29,974 nucleotides of DNA, from the IMG/VR virus record IMGVR_UViG_3300005429_000004, positions 1 to 29,974 of that record. The stretch is one strand, 5' to 3'. The notes below the pieces were generated by a model, which saw nothing but the letters and a program-made list of their open reading frames with translations, had not been told where the DNA came from and ran no database searches. How positions within the stretch are numbered: position 1 is the stretch's first letter; the number at the start of each line of letters is the position of its first letter. The position numbers were made by a program, and so were the translations under genes. This DNA is from a virus. Positions 26,436 to 29,974 of this stretch are shown piece after piece.

Positions 26436-27059
26436 ATGCCAAATTGGTGCAATAATAACTTAATCCTATCAGGGAATCTTAAAGAACTCGAAAAGGTCCA
26501 AAAGGACATCGAGAAGGGTGATTTTTTTAATTCCATCCTACCTATTCCAACAGAACTAGCAGATACTCAATCTCCAGCAAGAGACGAAACCCAGGAGCAA
26601 AAAGATAAGAATAAAGCTCTTAAAGAAAAACTCGGTTGCGACAATTGGTACGATTGGAGAGTGAATAACTGGGGCACGAAATGGGATATCGATGCTGATT
26701 CATTTTATCAAAACGAAATTGTGAAAGTGACTGACAATACTGGGAAATTGATCCTAGCATTTGATACGGCATGGTCACCCCCAGAAGGAATTTATAATGC
26801 GATCGTCGATCAAGAAATCCTCGGCGTGAATGCCTATTATTATGAACCTGGATGTGATTTCGCTGGACATTATTATAATGGTCATGATGATTGTATTACG
26901 ATTTCAGATTGTGATGACGACTATTTCGAAATGAGTGATCTTGGTAGATCTTTAGACGGCTACTATAATATTCTTGAAGATCGTGCTATGTGGCGAGAGG
27001 AAGAAGAAGCTGATAAGAAGAATGAAGAGCTGAAGAAAGCTGAGGTGACAAATGAGTAA
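26436..27059 (+). CDS. Api92-like / DUF1281-type ferredoxin-fold protein
   Basis: 207 residues, very acidic. MPNWCNNNLILSGNLKEL is the standard opening of the Api92/DUF1281 family; WYDWRVNNWGTKWDID and LAFDTAWSPPEGIYNAI match its later conserved blocks. These proteins are common on plasmids and phages; the fold is ferredoxin-like but the function is unproven. A long Glu/Lys tail ends the protein. AGGAGGGC ribosome site. First gene of the P9 operon, which runs six genes. Confidence 0.82.
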   Translation: MPNWCNNNLILSGNLKELEKVQKDIEKGDFFNSILPIPTELADTQSPARDETQEQKDKNKALKEKLGCDNWYDWRVNNWGTKWDIDADSFYQNEIVKVTDNTGKLILAFDTAWSPPEGIYNAIVDQEILGVNAYYYEPGCDFAGHYYNGHDDCITISDCDDDYFEMSDLGRSLDGYYNILEDRAMWREEEEADKKNEELKKAEVTNE

Positions 27060-27222
27060 ATTTTCAATTGGTGTCACTTATACGGTATGGACCGATGTCG
27101 AAGCGAATAGCGAAGAAGAGGCAGTCGACAAGGCCGTGAACACAGATTATGATGTGCCAGATCACTTCGAGCTTAATGAATACGAAGATCCAAAGATACA
27201 TGAATACAAGGAGGGCAAATAA
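27052..27222 (+). CDS. 56-residue acidic protein
   Basis: FSIGVTYTVWTDVEANSEEE, then AVDKAVNTDYDVPDHFEL: a beta-beta-alpha pattern with the 'V-x-A-x-S-E-E-E-A' turn typical of small phage DpnD/PcfM-like proteins. Overlaps the previous gene by eight bases and the next by one. Confidence 0.63.
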   Translation: MSKFSIGVTYTVWTDVEANSEEEAVDKAVNTDYDVPDHFELNEYEDPKIHEYKEGK

Positions 27223-27371
27223 TGACAGTAGGCGAAAGAGTAAGAACTAAATCAGGTGTAGAGGGCGAGATTGTTGAAGACTATGGCAATATGGTTGTTA
27301 TCATAGATGACGATGCTGAAACTGATGATGATCTATTAGAATTTAAGAAATCTGAACTGGAGATTATATAA
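27222..27371 (+). CDS. 49-residue KOW-like acidic protein
   Basis: TVGERVRTKSGVEGEIVEDY, then a run of acidic residues (IDDDAETDDDLLEF). The N-terminal part looks like a single KOW motif. GGAGGGC upstream; overlaps the next gene by one base. The next gene opens with a related motif, suggesting duplication. Confidence 0.65.
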   Translation: MTVGERVRTKSGVEGEIVEDYGNMVVIIDDDAETDDDLLEFKKSELEII

Positions 27372-27907
27372 TGACTTTATATGTAGAGGGCGATAAGGTT
27401 AGAACACTAGATTGCACGAATGGCGTTATTCGTGGCACGGTTGTAGAAGCTGAAGGCAATTATGTTCACGTCAAAGTAGATGATTGGACTGATACTTGCC
27501 CATTTAGACACGAAAGTGACAAGATTCAGCTTCATATTAATGACATAGGCTTTCAAGATCCTAAACAAGACGACTTGATCCATGAAGATATGCGAGGGCT
27601 TATGCTGACTCATTATGTCATGGCTGAACGAATGATGCAATATGACACCTATATGATCCTAAAGTCAATTAAAGACTATAATGATCACGATACTCTATGC
27701 CATATATTAGGCGATGGATTTGTAGGCTATCATAAGATGGATAACGATCAATTGATTGCAGAGTGGAATGACAGCGAAGATGGCTGGTATGGTGCTTATC
27801 AAGATGGGGAATTACCGTGGGCGACGTTCGAAGATGATCCAATAAATACTTTAGAACAAGACGAAACCGGAGAAGTAGCCCATGCATCAAGAAAAGGATC
27901 CAAATGA
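27371..27907 (+). CDS. Acidic early protein with N-terminal KOW-like motif
   Basis: 178 residues. VEGDKVRTLDCTNGVIRGTV...VHVKVDDW resembles the KOW-like part of the previous gene. The rest is helical and acidic (DMRGLMLTHYVMAERMMQY; DHDTLCHILGDGF; QLIAEWNDSEDGWYGAYQDG). No family recognised. A late-box-like AATAAATA at 27841-27848 inside the gene is probably chance. Confidence 0.68.
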   Translation: MTLYVEGDKVRTLDCTNGVIRGTVVEAEGNYVHVKVDDWTDTCPFRHESDKIQLHINDIGFQDPKQDDLIHEDMRGLMLTHYVMAERMMQYDTYMILKSIKDYNDHDTLCHILGDGFVGYHKMDNDQLIAEWNDSEDGWYGAYQDGELPWATFEDDPINTLEQDETGEVAHASRKGSK

Positions 27908-28115
27908 TTTTAGACAAGGTACAGACCATTATTGGACATTTTATACAGACCAAAAGTGGATTGAACACCAAAAAGAAGTTTTATTATGGGAGAAGAAGCC
28001 TGTGAATTACACGAAGGAACAATACATTAAAAAGAACAAGGACTTCTTAATACAGGGTTGGGCAGATACCTTTTGGCCAAATCATGTAGTGGTTAAGCCC
28101 GAGAAAAATAAATAA
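27882..28115 (+). CDS. Small basic aromatic protein
   Basis: 77 residues: FRQGTDHYWTFYTDQKWIEH, LLWEKKPVNYTKEQYIKKNK, GWADTFWPNHVV. Rich in Trp and Lys. Starts 26 bases inside the previous gene with no clear ribosome site. Unknown. Confidence 0.62.
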   Translation: MHQEKDPNDFRQGTDHYWTFYTDQKWIEHQKEVLLWEKKPVNYTKEQYIKKNKDFLIQGWADTFWPNHVVVKPEKNK

Positions 28116-28119
28116 TATT

Positions 28120-28635
28120 ATGGCGTATTTGACTCAATTATGGAATAGTAAATTAAAAGCCGTTCGTAGAGGAGGTGTTAATCCTGCTCTCTTACAGAAG
28201 CAATGGCTAGTGAAATGGGATGATCCTAACTTTGGACAAGGCGAAAAGGTACATGAAGAATCCTTCGCTCAGTTTAACGAGGCAATGGATTATGCTATAA
28301 GCATCGGCCTTAAATATGATTTAAGGAAACAGAACGGAAAAATTCCCCAAATTGATCCTAATCAAAGCAGAATCAAGTCAGGATATAGTCCTTTACCAGA
28401 AGTATCAGCAATCCCGGCAGTTTGGCCAGCAGTCACTTGTTATGGTCATATGCCCCAAGATATTATGGAAGAAGATGTGGCATTATATTGTATGAAGCAT
28501 GGTATTACCGATAGGCCAGAGCATTCATTACCACCAGAAAAGAGACAAGAGCAGAAGAGCAATAATAGACCTGAGAATAGAACCGGACAAGGTCCTTTAT
28601 CCTTTGATGATATGCTCTCGAAGAGGCAACGGTAG
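28120..28635 (+). CDS. Unknown early protein with disordered tail
   Basis: 171 residues. KQWLVKWDDPNFGQGEKVHE and FNEAMDYAISIGLKYDLRK in the N-terminal half; a Pro-rich middle (YSPLPEVSAIPAVWPAVTC); and a polar, probably disordered C-terminal tail from about 135 (PPEKRQEQKSNNRPENRTGQ). No catalytic motif. Last gene of the P9 operon. Confidence 0.67.
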   Translation: MAYLTQLWNSKLKAVRRGGVNPALLQKQWLVKWDDPNFGQGEKVHEESFAQFNEAMDYAISIGLKYDLRKQNGKIPQIDPNQSRIKSGYSPLPEVSAIPAVWPAVTCYGHMPQDIMEEDVALYCMKHGITDRPEHSLPPEKRQEQKSNNRPENRTGQGPLSFDDMLSKRQR

Positions 28636-28800
28636 CAAAATTTTTCAGACATAACCTATAAGTGCGAAGCAAGAGCGGTCGCGATTTTTGTTCGTAGGCA
28701 GACGCCAACTCACCAAAGATCTCGCCCTAATTATTCGATTATTAACCAGATAGAAGCCGTCTACGTCTTCTATCTCCAGGGAGCAGAGGATACCCCTAGC
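28636..28800 (+). other. Leader region with a 9-bp hairpin
   Basis: 165 bases without a gene. AGATAGAAG (28748-28756) pairs perfectly with CTTCTATCT (28767-28775) just upstream of the 28801 gene. I see no sigma70 or late promoter of the kinds found elsewhere. Confidence 0.45.
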
Positions 28801-29184
28801 ATGAAAGATAATAAAAACTCGATTTATGTAGTAGACCTAGAAACCAAAGAACTCCTTGTAGCGACGATGAATTTTATGGAAATGTTCGCCGACGCTCAAG
28901 TGGACCAAGAAACCGAACAAGAACTCCGACAGATTAACTGTGAACTAGGTGCCAAGTTTGGCCTCATTCGGACAGAGATTCGTACAGAAGAGGGAGTAGA
29001 TGCAGATGGAAATCCTACTGTCACCTTCAAGCAGAATGTCGATCAGTCTCCGTGGAAGTCTACAGAAACGGACGCTCCCGCTTTGCCCGGTGAGATAAAA
29101 CACCTTAGACTGGTTAAAGACGCTGATTCTAAGTCTAATGTTGACAAAGACAGTAAGAACGATGAAGACACCATTAAACCGTAG
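28801..29184 (+). CDS. Unknown acidic protein with low-complexity tail
   Basis: 127 residues. NSIYVVDLETKELLVATMNF, QETEQELRQINCELGAKFGL, then VDADGNPTVTFKQNVDQS and a Lys/Asp/Ser-rich tail (ADSKSNVDKDSKNDEDTIK). No recognised family. Weak ribosome site (GGGAGCAGAGG about 12 bases upstream) and base composition richer in GC than its neighbours, but codon structure looks real. Confidence 0.6.
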   Translation: MKDNKNSIYVVDLETKELLVATMNFMEMFADAQVDQETEQELRQINCELGAKFGLIRTEIRTEEGVDADGNPTVTFKQNVDQSPWKSTETDAPALPGEIKHLRLVKDADSKSNVDKDSKNDEDTIKP

Positions 29185-29374
29185 CCTATTGACGTTATCA
29201 CACGCCAGAACTTTTACATATACCTTAGTCAACCCTATAAGCCCTTTATAGTCTACGTCGTTGCTACGCCACGTCATAGATGCTTTCGCTATGCTCAAGC
29301 CTTCTTAGAATGCCTTAGATGCATTAGAGTCAGACGTGCTAGAGAGTCTTTTGGCTCTGCCTAAAGCGACCCCT

Positions 29375-29387
29375 AGGCCCCGCTGTA
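29375..29387 (+). repeat. Dispersed GC-rich repeat, copy 3
   Basis: AGGCCCCGCTGTA, 13 bases identical to copies 1 and 2. Confidence 0.8.
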
Positions 29388-29412
29388 CGGTCCTAGACCA
29401 TATGGCCACGGT

Positions 29413-29423
29413 GGCCCCGCTGT
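29413..29423 (+). repeat. Dispersed GC-rich repeat, copy 4 (shorter)
   Basis: GGCCCCGCTGT, 38 bases after copy 3, preceded by a TGGCCACGGTGGCC stretch. Confidence 0.7.
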
Positions 29424-29452
29424 TAAAAGGACAGAATTTTGAGGAAGATAGA

Positions 29453-29545
29453 ATGACTGACCTAGACAGAATCCTAATACCTTTAGCATTATTCCTTATG
29501 GAGGAGATCGGTTGGCTCCTTATGGTACGAGCATTGGTGCTATGA
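29453..29545 (+). CDS. Possible 30-residue membrane peptide
   Basis: MTDLDRILIPLALFLMEEIG, then WLLMVRALVL. GAGGAAG lies about eight bases upstream of the ATG. Its acidic-hydrophobic pattern could be a real small membrane protein, but the region is gene-poor and the call is weak. Confidence 0.3.
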   Translation: MTDLDRILIPLALFLMEEIGWLLMVRALVL

Positions 29546-29834
29546 GGTTTTCACGCCCGAAGGTATTGGTTGGCTTGAAGAGTATTCAAACTATGCCTCT
29601 CGCCACCTCGACCTTGCCAAAATTTCTTACTCTTAAAAAGTGTAAAAAATCCACACAAAAGACCCCAAAATAGAGAGACCCCTGGCCAAACAAACACCAA
29701 AAATGGCCTATTATAGGGGTGGCATTTACACCATAGAACCTCGAGTGATACATGAGGTTTCTTGACATGGTGGGGTCTCTATAGTGTCAATGGTTCTGAG
29801 GAGAGCTGTAATAGGGATGCCTCAGCTGACCATC

Positions 29835-29970
29835 CTCACTATGCCTCACTATGGCCACTGTCATGGCCACTACCATGGCCCCTCACTATAAGCTCACTAA
29901 GGCCACTAGGGACGGTCACTACTATAAGCTCACTAGGCTCACTGTGAAAGCTCACTACTATAAGCTCACT
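29835..29970 (+). repeat. CTCACT repeat array (continues past the window edge)
   Basis: CTCACT occurs eight times in 136 bases, with CCACT/GTCACT variants between. The 19-mer CACTACTATAAGCTCACTA is exact at 29917-29935 and 29953-29971, and TATAAGCTCACTA occurs three times. Same orientation throughout. Confidence 0.85.
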
Positions 29971-29974
29971 AAGA

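Larger units (their letters stand above)
29185..29974. other. Gene-poor terminal region of unusual composition
   Basis: 790 bases, visibly richer in GC than the rest and with no substantial gene. It holds two copies of the GGCCCCGCTGT repeat, a possible 30-residue peptide, an AGAGACCCC/GGGGTCTCT inverted repeat (about 29674 and 29773), an AACCTC/GAGGTT hairpin (about 29739-29759), TTGACA and TGTCAA in inverted orientation (about 29761-29789), and the CTCACT array. No promoter of the early or late type was seen. Confidence 0.6.

Noticed and set aside
27841-27848. Late promoter AATAAATA inside the 27371-27907 gene
   Set aside because: It lies in an early coding region with no matching gene layout; in AT-rich DNA such octamers arise by chance.
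29761-29789. Early promoter starting TTGACA
   Set aside because: No acceptable -10 lies 16-18 bases downstream; TTGACA and TGTCAA instead form an inverted repeat.
29835-29974. CRISPR array
   Set aside because: Repeats are short, irregular and not separated by spacers of uniform length; no cas gene is present.

Overview
The window looks like about 30 kb of a T4-like (tevenvirus-type) tailed phage of a marine alphaproteobacterium, most plausibly a SAR11/Pelagibacter myophage. The sequence is AT-rich. Genes are short and tightly packed, with many ATGA/TAATG overlaps. Late promoters fit the T4 late box (TATAAATA and close variants). Many small proteins resemble those of marine T4-like phages. 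The metabolic genes are host-like: a C4-pathway 5-aminolevulinate synthase, which is the alphaproteobacterial route to heme, a TalC-type transaldolase, a PiT-like phosphate transporter, and YqgE and YbaN/DUF454 proteins. The host assignment is inference; no taxonomic search was possible.

Left half (1-16,640) is late/accessory. From the left edge, leftward genes encode a small probable virion protein, an unknown protein, a 500-residue protein with nucleic-acid-ligase-like motifs, a DNA polymerase beta-type nucleotidyltransferase and a small protein. Rightward come a class 3 lipase and an SGNH-like hydrolase. A leftward PDZ-like / FmdB zinc-ribbon / PiT transporter operon follows, driven by a consensus sigma70 promoter. 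A divergent promoter hub (7297-7359) separates it from a small basic protein and a candidate structured RNA ending in a strong terminator. Next are hemA and a DUF454 membrane protein, then secreted and coiled-coil proteins (9832-13213). A leftward block follows (talC, small proteins, a probable lipoprotein, YqgE and two short conserved proteins). A hemD-like gene carries in-frame 33-bp repeats and is flanked by 14-bp direct repeats.

Right half (16,640-29,184) is an early region: about 40 small rightward genes in short operons. Nine sigma70 promoters drive them, all with exactly 17-bp spacers and several nearly identical over about 60 bp. Most products are unrecognised. Recognisable items are a GIY-YIG/NUMOD3 homing endonuclease on the opposite strand with its own late promoter, an LPD29-like protein, KOW/SH3-like proteins, a stand-alone 3'-phosphatase related to the phosphatase domain of T4 polynucleotide kinase, an Api92-like protein and tRNA-Arg(UCU). 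A compact H-type pseudoknot lies just after the phosphatase gene, and a 240-base structured-looking region lies at 21,950-22,190.

The last 790 bases hold almost no convincing coding sequence. They are visibly richer in GC and end in an array of CTCACT-containing repeats.

The main leads are: the nucleotidyltransferase plus ligase-like pair (with the distant phosphatase) as a possible nucleic-acid repair or modification set; phage tetrapyrrole genes with near-leaderless late promoters; the palindromic spacer of some early promoters; the pseudoknot; and the dispersed GGCCCCGCTGT repeat.
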